From positions 62,001-126,000 of the forward strand of contig JBLWSY010000007.1 in the NCBI GenBank assembly GCA_048270425.1: 64,000 nucleotides of DNA. Reading direction: 5' to 3'. How positions within the stretch are numbered: position 1 is the stretch's first letter; each line of letters starts with the position of its first letter. The DNA comes from Oceanospirillum sp048270425 (GTDB lineage: Bacteria > Pseudomonadota > Gammaproteobacteria > Pseudomonadales > Halomonadaceae). Below the pieces are notes generated by a model. The model was given only the letters and a program-made list of their open reading frames with translations. It had not been told where the DNA came from and searched no databases. Both the position numbers and the translations under genes were made by a program. This document shows, piece after piece, positions 16,485-24,568 of this stretch.

Positions 16485-17033
16485 ATGAAAAAAATAATAA
16501 CGATAGGCTGTATCACCTATCTCTTTCTGGTCTTTGCGATCTATTTCAGCGGACTTGCCCGCGAGGATTTTTCTGCGGATTACGCCATTGTTTACGGTAA
16601 TACTGTGCATGAAAATGGTGAGCCTTCAGTTCAGCTGAAAGCCCGTATGGCGGCGGCTCTTAAGCTTTATCACAGTGACAGAGTAGAGAAGATCATCGTC
16701 AGTGGTGGTTTAGGGAAAGAGGGGCATGATGAAGCTACGGTAATGGCTCGTTATATGGTGGATCAGGGCGTTGTGCCTCAGGATGTGCTGGTAGACAGCA
16801 AAGGGTATAACTCCCACGCTACCTCTTTTAATGCCGCAGAATTAGTGGGTATTCATGCCTCTGTGGTGGCTGTGTCTCAGCATTATCATATTGCCCGTAC
16901 CCGTCTCTCATTGCGCCATGCAGGGTTCAGCGAGGTCTATGGCTATTATCCGGAGTATTATACCTGGAAGGATTTATTCTCAGTCAGTCGTGAGATTCCG
17001 GCACTGGTAAAATACTGGCTGATGGAGCTCTAG
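16485..17033 (+). CDS. YdcF/SanA-type DUF218 membrane-anchored protein
   Basis: A 182-residue protein with one N-terminal membrane segment (residues 4-22) and a DUF218 domain facing the periplasm. Family motifs are IVSGGLGKEGHDEATVMARYM and the SKGYNSHATSFNA stretch, then VSQHYHIARTRLSLRHAG. Relatives (SanA, ElyC, YdcF) affect envelope integrity; the biochemical role is unknown. It is divergent from mtgA, which fits an envelope role. The start has GAGGGAAAGAG upstream. Confidence 0.85.
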   Translation: MKKIITIGCITYLFLVFAIYFSGLAREDFSADYAIVYGNTVHENGEPSVQLKARMAAALKLYHSDRVEKIIVSGGLGKEGHDEATVMARYMVDQGVVPQDVLVDSKGYNSHATSFNAAELVGIHASVVAVSQHYHIARTRLSLRHAGFSEVYGYYPEYYTWKDLFSVSREIPALVKYWLMEL

Positions 17034-17069
17034 CGGATACGGGGCTATCTGGTTGGTGGTCTGACGGCA

Positions 17070-17078
17070 TGCTAGAAT
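17070..17078 (+). promoter_or_regulatory. Extended -10 promoter for murI
   Basis: TGCTAGAAT, the same extended -10 element as at 13083, lies 40 bases upstream of the predicted murI start. Confidence 0.4.
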
Positions 17079-17117
17079 CAGCACCTTTCTTAAACTTCTA
17101 TGAACTGATCTCATACC

Positions 17118-17951
17118 TTGAAACCTGCAACTGATATCGACACCCGATCTAATGCTCCCGTTCTGGTGATGGACTCCGGTGTGGGAGGTTTGTCGATTGC
17201 AGCGCACATCCGTAAAACCTGTCCAGACACGCCTCTGTTTTATCTGGCAGACAACGGCGCTTTCCCTTATGGCGACAAAGAGGAGCACTGGCTGGTAGAG
17301 CGAGTCGTTAAGTTGGCTCAGGCTTTGGTGGCTGAGTATCCGATTCAACTGCTGGTTTTAGGCTGTAATACTGCCAGCACGGTGGTCCTGCCCGCATTAC
17401 GTGAGGTGCTTTCAATTCCTGTTGTCGGGGTAGTTCCGGCGATTAAGCCGGCAGCAGCCCTGAGTCATAGCGCCCATATCGGTCTGTTGGCAACACCGGG
17501 CACTGTGCGACGCAGTTATACCGATCAATTGATTGCCGACCATGCACCCCACTGCGAAGTTACCCGGGTCGGGTCTACAGAGGTTGTGCGCCTTGCGGAA
17601 GAAAAGCTGGAAGGTAAGCGGGTTGATCTGACTCGGTTACAACGGGCTGTTGCTCCCCTATTTGAGACAGAATCGCTTGATACCGTGGTATTGGGCTGTA
17701 CCCATTTTCCTTTATTACTGGATGAGCTGGAGCAGATCCAGCCAAGGCCGATTCGCTGGGTCGATTCCGGAGCAGCCATCGCCCGCAGGGTTGCCCTGCT
17801 GCTGAGCCAGGATGGAGTGAAAATATCGGGGACGAGTCCGCAGACCGATAATAATATTGTTTTTCTGACCCGGTATGTCAGTCCGGATAGCGCCTTGATG
17901 CGCTCTTTCAAAAGAAGTGGCTTTGATCAGCTCAGAATTATCCGACCCTAG
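17118..17951 (+). CDS. murI: Glutamate racemase
   Basis: A 277-residue enzyme that makes D-glutamate for peptidoglycan. The Asp of VMDSGVGGLS, the Cys of LGCNTAS and the Cys plus His of LGCTHFP are the catalytic and substrate-binding residues. ADNGAFPYGDK is also conserved. The start is uncertain: no ATG lies before the conserved N-terminal strand, so I use the TTG at 17118 with only a weak ribosome binding site. It follows a DUF218 envelope gene on the same strand. Confidence 0.94.
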   Translation: MKPATDIDTRSNAPVLVMDSGVGGLSIAAHIRKTCPDTPLFYLADNGAFPYGDKEEHWLVERVVKLAQALVAEYPIQLLVLGCNTASTVVLPALREVLSIPVVGVVPAIKPAAALSHSAHIGLLATPGTVRRSYTDQLIADHAPHCEVTRVGSTEVVRLAEEKLEGKRVDLTRLQRAVAPLFETESLDTVVLGCTHFPLLLDELEQIQPRPIRWVDSGAAIARRVALLLSQDGVKISGTSPQTDNNIVFLTRYVSPDSALMRSFKRSGFDQLRIIRP

Positions 17952-18052
17952 GTCTCCATTCAGAGTCCGGAAAAAGGATGTTAGTCCACGGTTCCATGGG
18001 ACTTGCCGGGCAGGTTTGCCTTCATTAACCGAATAACAGATTTTGTTAGCCT

Positions 18053-18688
18053 ATGAGAAACGAGCTTTTGATGGAGTGGGAGCCTTATCTGCAGGCCCGA
18101 AAAAGCGGTATTAAGTCTCGCTGGAAGGTGCTATTGGATGAGCGCTTGGCTCAAATAGATCAGCTGGGAGCTGATGAGCTTGAGCTTTATCTGGACCGGA
18201 TTTGCCATGGGGTACTTGATGAAAAGATAGACATCCCCCTTCAGCATCCCAGAATCTGGCGACGCATTCTTTCACTTTGGCAGGATCGTCTGGCCGTTCA
18301 GCCTGAACATGAGCAGACTCTGTTATGGCTGGTCAAAGCGATCAGCTTTGATGGGGCGTACCTGATTTTAAAAACGGATCCCGACGATATCCTAAAAGGC
18401 ATTCTGCAACGCAACCCTGAGCAGAAAGAGGCCCAACAACTGCTGTTTTTAAGCCATCTGGATTCGCTGGATTTTGCCCTGCACGAGCTACCCCACGGTC
18501 TTTTGATACGGGCCGATATTTGCGTGCAGCTCGTTGATGAATGCGAAGCATTGATTAAAACGAATCCGGACCTGATGGAATGCAAAACCCGCTTTAATCT
18601 TGATTTAACTTACTATCGGTCAACTCTGAATGAGTGGCTAAACTCTGAGCAATACAAGGAAGAAAATAGTGGATCTGGAAACCTATAA
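18053..18688 (+). CDS. Unknown helical protein coupled to a SUFU-domain protein
   Basis: A 211-residue soluble protein that I do not recognise. It is rich in Leu, Glu, Asp and Trp and predicted almost entirely helical, with no signal peptide or membrane segment. The sequence is compatible with a repeat-type scaffold (for example EQTLLWLVKAISFDGAYLIL). It overlaps the next gene by 20 bases, whose ribosome binding site lies inside it, so the two are translationally coupled. Start: ATG at 18053 with no good ribosome binding site; an ATG at 18071 is possible. Confidence 0.72.
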   Translation: MRNELLMEWEPYLQARKSGIKSRWKVLLDERLAQIDQLGADELELYLDRICHGVLDEKIDIPLQHPRIWRRILSLWQDRLAVQPEHEQTLLWLVKAISFDGAYLILKTDPDDILKGILQRNPEQKEAQQLLFLSHLDSLDFALHELPHGLLIRADICVQLVDECEALIKTNPDLMECKTRFNLDLTYYRSTLNEWLNSEQYKEENSGSGNL

Positions 18689-19337
18689 ATTAACCTTTAA
18701 CAGTGATGATGCTGCACCCGGTTGGGATGCGATTGATAAAGTCCTGACACCGATTTATGGAGCTCAGGAGCCCAGACACTGGGGGACTTTGATTAAGCAC
18801 TTTCTCGGTGGTCCTGATCCCCTGGATGGAATCAGTGCCTATGAAAGTATGGCTGGCGGCGTTGACCACCTGCATTTTTGTACCTATGGCTTCTCGAATC
18901 TCTATTACGATGAAGAAGCTTGTGGTGGCGAGTTCAGTCGTTTTGGCTTTGAACTGACGTTCCGGCTGAAACGTCCTTTCGCTGATGATGAGAATCCAAT
19001 CTGGGTATGTGGTTTGTTACAGAATCTGGCCCGGTACGTTTTTGAAACCGGTAACTGGTTTGAAGCGTTTCATTGGCTTCCTGCCAATGGTCCTATCTGT
19101 CGTGACAATCCTACAGATATTGTTGGTCTTGTTTTCGCCCGTGATCCTGAACTACCTGCACAGGATACGCCCCACGGGAAAGTTGAGTTTCTACAGATGT
19201 TTGGTGTTACCCAGAGTGAGCTGGACTCTATTATGAGTAAAGAAAAGTCCGCTGCCGATATCCTTCAACGTCATCGTGAAACGAACCCCCTTCTGATTAC
19301 AGACCTGAGCCGTTCTGATGAGATCTGTCCCACCTGA
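18669..19337 (+). CDS. Suppressor-of-fused (SUFU) domain protein
   Basis: A 222-residue protein matching the bacterial SUFU family: GWDAIDKVLTPIYG, HLHFCTYGFSNLYYDE, SRFGFELTFRLKR and WVCGLLQNLARYVFE occur in the expected order. In bacteria the SUFU domain is known mainly as an immunity protein of polymorphic toxin systems. No toxin gene is visible nearby, so this may be an orphan immunity gene or a housekeeping use of the fold. It uses a GTG start with AAGGAAG six bases upstream. A terminator follows. Confidence 0.87.
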   Translation: MDLETYKLTFNSDDAAPGWDAIDKVLTPIYGAQEPRHWGTLIKHFLGGPDPLDGISAYESMAGGVDHLHFCTYGFSNLYYDEEACGGEFSRFGFELTFRLKRPFADDENPIWVCGLLQNLARYVFETGNWFEAFHWLPANGPICRDNPTDIVGLVFARDPELPAQDTPHGKVEFLQMFGVTQSELDSIMSKEKSAADILQRHRETNPLLITDLSRSDEICPT

Positions 19338-19727
19338 GTAATGCATAGACCTTAATCTGGCTTGCCGTGAAAAGTCACTGAAAGATCAGTGACTTTCTTT
19401 TTGGGCCACAAAATACCATCTGCATCATTTTGTCCCTGCTTTTGTAACCTTATGTTGTGCAGGGTTTTTCCTGTCTGATTCCTTAAGTCTTTTTGTTGTT
19501 CTGTCGGTGTTTTAGGGATTCCTTTGTTTTGCAGTTGAGCATCATTCTTGAATAGCTTCTGAATGGCTTAAAAAAATATTCCCGAGAATACGCCCGTTAT
19601 TGACCTTTGTTCAGAGCCCCACCTGACCGGGCAGTAACCAGCCTCTAAAAGGTGCTTTGATGACTTCAAGATTCCCCTATCCGGATCTTTTCAGTTCCCG
19701 GAACGACAGAAAAGGAATTTCACAATC
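19338..19727. other. 390-base intergenic region
   Basis: After the terminator at 19371-19402 the region is T-rich and holds no convincing reading frame. It must contain the chemoreceptor promoter. I looked for a flagellar sigma-28 promoter and did not find a good one. Confidence 0.6.
19371..19402 (+). terminator. Rho-independent terminator
   Basis: AAAGTCACTGA, a four-base loop, TCAGTGACTTT and CTTTTT close the helical/SUFU unit. Confidence 0.88.
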
Positions 19728-21770
19728 ATGCTGAACTACTTTCAGAACAAATCTCTCGCAGCCCAGCTATCTTTAGTGATTGCTGTGTTGATGATTCTGG
19801 CGAACACCTTGATGACCGGCATTCTCACAGAGCAATCCCGTGAGAATCTTGAGGCGGAAGCGGAAGACGCGCTGACGCAACAGAGTGAACTCGTCTCAGA
19901 CATGCTGGCGTTTTACTATCAGGACAGTTTTCTGAATGCCCAGCGTTTATCCGATATCTTCTTCAATATGTTTCCCCAGGGCGTAAGCCTGTCAGAGCGG
20001 GAAGTGCAGGTTGCAAACTATCGTACCCTGGCTTTGAAAGATGAATCCGGCGTCATCAATGGTGATTTTACGAAACCGGATCAATTCACCCGTATGACAG
20101 GTGGAACTGCGACCGTTTTTGCCCGCCATGGTGAAGACTTTCTGCGTATCAGTACCTCACTGAAAAAACAGAGTGGCGAACGGGCATTCGGCACGCTGCT
20201 GGGCACGGGGCATCCCGGTTACAAAGATCTTATGGCGGGTAAAACCTACCATGGTGTTGCGCATCTTTTTGGCCGGGATTATATGACCATCTACCGCCCG
20301 GTGCAGGAGGCGGGAAAGACGGTTGCTGTGCTTTATATCGGTTTTGATCTGACTAAAGGTTTGGCTGAACTGAAAAAGACACTGGCAAAAGTACGTGTCG
20401 GTGAAACCGGTTACGCCACTGTCATTGCAGGCTCAGGTAGTAAAGTGCCGGGTAAGGTGTTGATGCACCCTGAGCTTGAAGGCAGCAATATTCTGGATAT
20501 TAAAGCAGCAGACGGTAGCTCTCCTTTTACTGCGGTAATGCAGAATGACAAAGGGGTGCTGCGCTACGATTATCAGGATGGCGATGAGCCCCTGCATGAG
20601 AAACTTGCGGCTTACAGCGCTGTTGATGGCTGGGGCTGGGTCGTGATGCTCGGCAGTTACAGTAATGAATTTGCAGCGACCAGTATGCTGCTGCGTAACA
20701 CCATGGTGTTGTTAATGCTGGTTTCGACACTGGTTATTATTCTGATCAGCGGCATTATGCTTTATCGTCGTTTGTCCCCTTTGCGTCGTGTCACGCAGGA
20801 TTTGGTGACGATTGGCCAGGGTGATCTGAATGTTCAGCCTGCCTTTATTGCTATTGATGCTGACTGCAATAATGAAACCCGGCTGCTGCGTAAAGCGACC
20901 CATGATATGCATGCAGGGCTGAAAGATCTTGTTGTGCAGCTTAGCCAGGCATCTGATGCGCTTAAGGCCAGCGTCAGCCAGGTGCAGGGGGCCAGTGCCA
21001 ATACCGAGAATGCCGTTGACCAGCAATCCCTTGAGATCCAGCAAGTTGTTTCTGCGATGGAAGAGATGGCGGCCACGACTGCTGATGTGGCGGAAAATGC
21101 CAGGGATGCCGCAGATGCAACGTCTCAGGGGCAGGATAAAGCCTCAAAAGGCCATGAAGCCTCCACGCTGATTAACACCAGTATTGAAACGCTGGTAGTT
21201 GAGATGGAGCGGGCCTCAACCCTGATTCAGGAGGTTTCTCAGGAAAGTAATAACATCAGCGACTTTATGACGACTATCAGTGAAGTGGCAGAACAGACAA
21301 ACCTGCTGGCACTGAACGCGGCTATAGAAGCAGCCCGCGCCGGAGAATCCGGTCGTGGCTTTGCCGTGGTAGCAGATGAAGTGCGTACTTTGGCGGCTCG
21401 AACGCAGGGCGCAACTTCAGAAATTTCTCAGCTGGTTGAGCAACTGCAGAGTAAGATTGATGATGCGGTTCAGGCGATCGGTAGTGGTAATGAGATCTCT
21501 CTTGAAAGTCGTCAGCGAACCGGAGAAGCCCGAGGTGCACTGGAAGAGATAAGTCGCTATATGACTCATATCGCGGATATGGGGAACAGTATCGCGGCGG
21601 CAGCCGAGCAACAGGCCGCCGTGGCTGAAACAGTAACCCAAAGCCTGCACAGCATTCACCAGCTTTCCGGGCATACCCGAAGTCAGAGTGATGCCTGCGT
21701 TGCTGCCAGTGAAGACCTGCAGCAGGTGGCTGGTGATATCGGTCAGAAACTGGCTCGTTTTAGGGTCTGA
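19728..21770 (+). CDS. Methyl-accepting chemotaxis protein with periplasmic Cache sensor
   Basis: A 680-residue chemoreceptor. Membrane segments lie at about residues 12-32 and 315-340. Between them is a Cache_3/Cache_2-type sensor, with the recognisable HPGYKDLMAGKTYHGVAHLF and VAVLYIGFDLTKG. A HAMP domain follows (about 340-395), then the signalling domain with the conserved hairpin tip EQTNLLALNAAIEAARAGE. The protein ends in KLARFRV and lacks the C-terminal pentapeptide that binds CheR/CheB. No chemotaxis genes are adjacent. Ligand unknown; Cache_3 sensors often bind small organic acids. AAAGGAA lies upstream of the ATG. Confidence 0.95.
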   Translation: MLNYFQNKSLAAQLSLVIAVLMILANTLMTGILTEQSRENLEAEAEDALTQQSELVSDMLAFYYQDSFLNAQRLSDIFFNMFPQGVSLSEREVQVANYRTLALKDESGVINGDFTKPDQFTRMTGGTATVFARHGEDFLRISTSLKKQSGERAFGTLLGTGHPGYKDLMAGKTYHGVAHLFGRDYMTIYRPVQEAGKTVAVLYIGFDLTKGLAELKKTLAKVRVGETGYATVIAGSGSKVPGKVLMHPELEGSNILDIKAADGSSPFTAVMQNDKGVLRYDYQDGDEPLHEKLAAYSAVDGWGWVVMLGSYSNEFAATSMLLRNTMVLLMLVSTLVIILISGIMLYRRLSPLRRVTQDLVTIGQGDLNVQPAFIAIDADCNNETRLLRKATHDMHAGLKDLVVQLSQASDALKASVSQVQGASANTENAVDQQSLEIQQVVSAMEEMAATTADVAENARDAADATSQGQDKASKGHEASTLINTSIETLVVEMERASTLIQEVSQESNNISDFMTTISEVAEQTNLLALNAAIEAARAGESGRGFAVVADEVRTLAARTQGATSEISQLVEQLQSKIDDAVQAIGSGNEISLESRQRTGEARGALEEISRYMTHIADMGNSIAAAAEQQAAVAETVTQSLHSIHQLSGHTRSQSDACVAASEDLQQVAGDIGQKLARFRV

Positions 21771-21900
21771 AAGGCTATCGTAATCTGATCATTTAACAAT
21801 CAGCCCTTCTACTGTCCCGGTATTATGATCTTCATCTATGCCGGGGCTGTATTATTCCGCTCTGCTGATGCCTTGATCTCTCCGGTATGGGTTGCTGATC

Positions 21901-22785
21901 TTAGCTAACATTAAGCTTAAAGCATTCATTCAGCAGCCATTGACCACCTTTGCCCAGAGGTTTGTGTCGGCTCCAGACCACGTCGACCCCCTGCAGAGAG
22001 GCATCCTGCTGATAGGTTCGCTTCAGAGCAACCAGAGAGCCCTGTTCCAGCTGTTCTTTCACAATGGCCTCATGGAGAGACGCCCAGCCTAATCCTGCGG
22101 TTAGCACTTCGGCAATCACAAAGGGACTTTCGGCATACCAGACCTTTGGGCTGAGAATCTGCGCTTCATGACTTTTATCTTCAAGATCCAGACTGCGGGG
22201 TACCAGCTGGCGATAGCGCCTTAAATCACTATGGCTGACCTGTTCGAGGTTTGCCAGCGGATGGTTTTTACTGCAGACCGGAATTTTTCGGGAGTGGCCT
22301 ATTCCTCGGAACATAAAGCCTTTTGGGTAATGTTCCTGTTCCATCATCAGGCCCAGATCAGCGCGGCCGCTTCTTAACAGACTGGCGACATCGCTGGTGC
22401 CGGGGTCGAGCAGTTCCAGCTCGATATGGGGGAATTTTTCTTCAAAGATTACCAGTAACTCCACCAGGGGTTGAGCGGAAACGTTCTGTTCAATCGCCAG
22501 GCACAGATGGCTTTCTTCTCCGGCATTCAGCGCCATAGCATGACTCATAAAATCGTGATGGCTTTCCATAATGGCATATGCGGAACGCAGCAGAGTTTCG
22601 CCCTCTTCAGTCAGTACCGGGTTGCGCTTGCTGCGGTCGAAGAGTTCAACACCCGTTTCGATCTCCAGATTGATAATGGCGTTGCTGACGGCGGACTGAG
22701 CTTTTTTTAGACGGCGGGAGGCAGCAGAAAAAGAGCCGGTTTCGGCGGCAGCAATAAAAGCATTGAGTTGGTCGGGATGCGGCAT
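21901..22785 (-). CDS. LysR-family regulator, AceR-like
   Basis: A 294-residue regulator: winged helix at residues 3-60 (FSAASRRLKKAQSAVSNAI), effector-binding domain from about 90. It is divergent from a PACE-family efflux gene, the same arrangement as aceR-aceI of Acinetobacter, where the LysR protein activates the chlorhexidine efflux gene. A typical LysR box lies at 22818-22832, just upstream of its own start. The functional assignment rests on family plus arrangement. Confidence 0.9.
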   Translation of the reverse strand: MPHPDQLNAFIAAAETGSFSAASRRLKKAQSAVSNAIINLEIETGVELFDRSKRNPVLTEEGETLLRSAYAIMESHHDFMSHAMALNAGEESHLCLAIEQNVSAQPLVELLVIFEEKFPHIELELLDPGTSDVASLLRSGRADLGLMMEQEHYPKGFMFRGIGHSRKIPVCSKNHPLANLEQVSHSDLRRYRQLVPRSLDLEDKSHEAQILSPKVWYAESPFVIAEVLTAGLGWASLHEAIVKEQLEQGSLVALKRTYQQDASLQGVDVVWSRHKPLGKGGQWLLNECFKLNVS

Positions 22786-22815
22786 AAGAATTCGCCTTTC
22801 AGACTGTTGAATGAC

Positions 22816-22834
22816 CTATCTTTAAATCAGATAG
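22816..22834. promoter_or_regulatory. LysR-type operator (T-N11-A)
   Basis: CTATCT-TTAAATC-AGATAG is a perfect interrupted dyad containing ATCT-N7-AGAT, the canonical LysR T-N11-A motif. It is 31 bases from the regulator's start codon and in the region shared with the PACE gene. Confidence 0.7.
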
Positions 22835-23015
22835 ATACTAACTTTGTTTTATCATAATAATCCATAGAATGCCCGTCCATCGGAAGCATCTTCTTCAGGG
22901 CTATAAAGCGTTAGCCGGGATGTTTTCGGAACAGTTAAATAAAGTAGCGGTAAATCGCTGATGAGATTTTTGAGCGGTCTTTGGATGACAGGGACCGATC
23001 GTGGGGGGTAAGTTG

Positions 23016-23489
23016 ATGGCTGATAAAAAAATTGTAATTCGCTCAGGGCTTGACCGGATTCGTTATGTGCTGGCTTTTGAAGCCGTACTTCTGTTGTTTC
23101 TGGCACCGGCGATCGCCTTCGTATTTGATAAAGAGACGGCAGACACAGCTGCATTGACGCTGATTCTTGCGGCTAAGGCGATGATCATCAACATGATCTA
23201 CAACTACTACTTCGACAAATTTGATGCTAAGCGTGGTGTAGTACCCACCGAGCGTACCGGTCGTCAACGGGTTATGCATGCCATTGGTCTGGAAGTTGCT
23301 CTGACGGCAACCTCTCTGCCAATCGTTACCTGGTGGCTGGATATTGCGATCTGGCAGGCACTTGCGATGGATGCCTTGGTAATGGCCTTTATTGTGGTTT
23401 ACACCATGGGCTTCACCTGGGTTTATGACCGTATTTTCCCGGTAGCACAACCAAAGGAAGACGTTTTTGTTAACGGAGAGACGGCTTAA
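23016..23489 (+). CDS. PACE-family multidrug efflux protein (AceI-like)
   Basis: A 157-residue inner-membrane protein with four membrane segments in two bacterial transmembrane-pair units (about 10-75 and 80-150). Family features are LDRIRYVLAFEAVLLLF, the tract AMIINMIYNYYFDKFDAKRG in the first unit and FTWVYDRIFPV at the end. PACE proteins export biocides such as chlorhexidine by proton antiport; the glutamate in FEAVLL corresponds to the essential Glu of AceI. The ATG at 23016 with a GGGGGG tract upstream is preferred to a GTG at 23001. Confidence 0.93.
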   Translation: MADKKIVIRSGLDRIRYVLAFEAVLLLFLAPAIAFVFDKETADTAALTLILAAKAMIINMIYNYYFDKFDAKRGVVPTERTGRQRVMHAIGLEVALTATSLPIVTWWLDIAIWQALAMDALVMAFIVVYTMGFTWVYDRIFPVAQPKEDVFVNGETA

Positions 23490-23551
23490 TCAGGCTCTTT
23501 TTATTACTGTTCTTTTACGATTTTGTTACTGCTTTCTCAAGTGTAACAGTT

Positions 23552-23586
23552 GCCCCGGATAACTTGATTATCCGGGGCTTTTTTTT
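23552..23586 (+). terminator. Rho-independent terminator
   Basis: GCCCCGGATAA, loop CTTGA, TTATCCGGGGC and a run of eight T follow the PACE gene. Confidence 0.93.
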
Positions 23587-23763
23587 GATCTGAATCAGTA
23601 CGCGAAGCCACAGTAGGCGTAGTCTGAAGGTAAAGCAGAGATCCTAAATAACCAGATAACTCAAGAGGTTAAGGAATAAAAATCACACGAGGTGTTGAAT
23701 TTTGTTTTTTAATCTCAAGGTATATGGAAAGGGTATCTGAATTAATAACCAAGGAGAGCGATT

Positions 23764-24003
23764 ATGCCAATTGAACATCATGACCTGCTGAACGAGTTGC
23801 CGGAATACAAAGAACAGATCCATGAGCTGAAAGTGAGTAACGCACACTTCCGTAAACTCTTTGACGAGTACCATGATCTGACTAAAGATGTGGAAAAAAT
23901 GGAGTCTGAGCAGAAGCCGGTTACCACTGAAGTAGAAGAAACAGCTAAACTGCGTCGCCTGAAACTGAAAGATGAAATGTTTGCTATGCTGAAACAGGCT
24001 TAA
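23764..24003 (+). CDS. DUF465 (YdcH-like) small coiled-coil protein
   Basis: A 79-residue protein with the DUF465 pattern: HHDLLNELPEYKEQIHELK, then FDEYHDLTKDVEKME and LRRLKLKDEMFAML. It is predicted to be a helical hairpin or coiled coil. It is common in proteobacteria with no settled function. AGGAGAG precedes the ATG. Its own terminator follows, so it is a single-gene unit. Confidence 0.9.
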   Translation: MPIEHHDLLNELPEYKEQIHELKVSNAHFRKLFDEYHDLTKDVEKMESEQKPVTTEVEETAKLRRLKLKDEMFAMLKQA

Positions 24004-24076
24004 TCAATTCTTTGAGTTAGCCTTTAAGTGAATCTTCCGATCCGTGTGATGGTTCACTCATTCAGAATAGATCGAG

Positions 24077-24115
24077 GGTCGCAGCTTCATTGTTACGAAG
24101 CCTGCGGCCTTTTTG
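24077..24115 (+). terminator. Probable terminator
   Basis: GGTCGCAGCTTC pairs imperfectly (one bulge) with GAAGCCTGCGGCC across an eight-base loop, followed by TTTTTG. Confidence 0.7.
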
Positions 24116-24190
24116 TTTTCAGCATCGGCTTGGATTGATTGTTTTCTTTAAAGTCTGAGTCTAAGCCCGGTCAACAAGGTGGTTGTGTTT

Positions 24191-24505
24191 ATGGATATTC
24201 AAGCGATTAAAGACAAACTCAGCGCAGAGCTGGAGAGCTTAACGTCACGTCTTAATCATATCGAGCGGGATGTCTCTCAGTCCCATTCCAGTGATTCTGC
24301 TGAGCAGGCGCAGGAACGGGAGAATGATGAAGTATTGGATGAGATTGGCAATGAGACTCTGCACAGCATTGAGCAGATTAAATCAGCGCTGAAACGGATC
24401 GATGAAGGAGAATACGGTATTTGTGAAAAGTGTGGCGATGAGATTGCCCCTGAACGCCTGCTGATCCTTCCGGAAAGTACGTTTTGTGTGAAGTGTGCTG
24501 AATGA
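24191..24505 (+). CDS. DksA/TraR-family zinc-finger protein
   Basis: A 104-residue protein with an N-terminal coiled coil (about 1-65) and a four-cysteine zinc finger, CEKCGDEI followed by CVKC, as in DksA-like proteins. The family motif RIDEGEYGICEKCG is exact. It is shorter than DksA (151 residues) and lacks the extended N-terminus, so it is one of the accessory paralogues that may modulate RNA polymerase through its secondary channel. The ATG at 24191 with AAGGTGG upstream is preferred to a GTG at 24179. Confidence 0.9.
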   Translation: MDIQAIKDKLSAELESLTSRLNHIERDVSQSHSSDSAEQAQERENDEVLDEIGNETLHSIEQIKSALKRIDEGEYGICEKCGDEIAPERLLILPESTFCVKCAE

Positions 24506-24568
24506 TTTTTAGCGGCTATCGGATGCTGTGAGACCACAGCATCTGGTCTATTGCTTCATTTCCGGTCT

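Noticed and set aside
19338..19727. Flagellar sigma-28 promoter for the chemoreceptor
   Set aside because: No TAAA and GCCGATAA elements at the right spacing; only loose partial matches.
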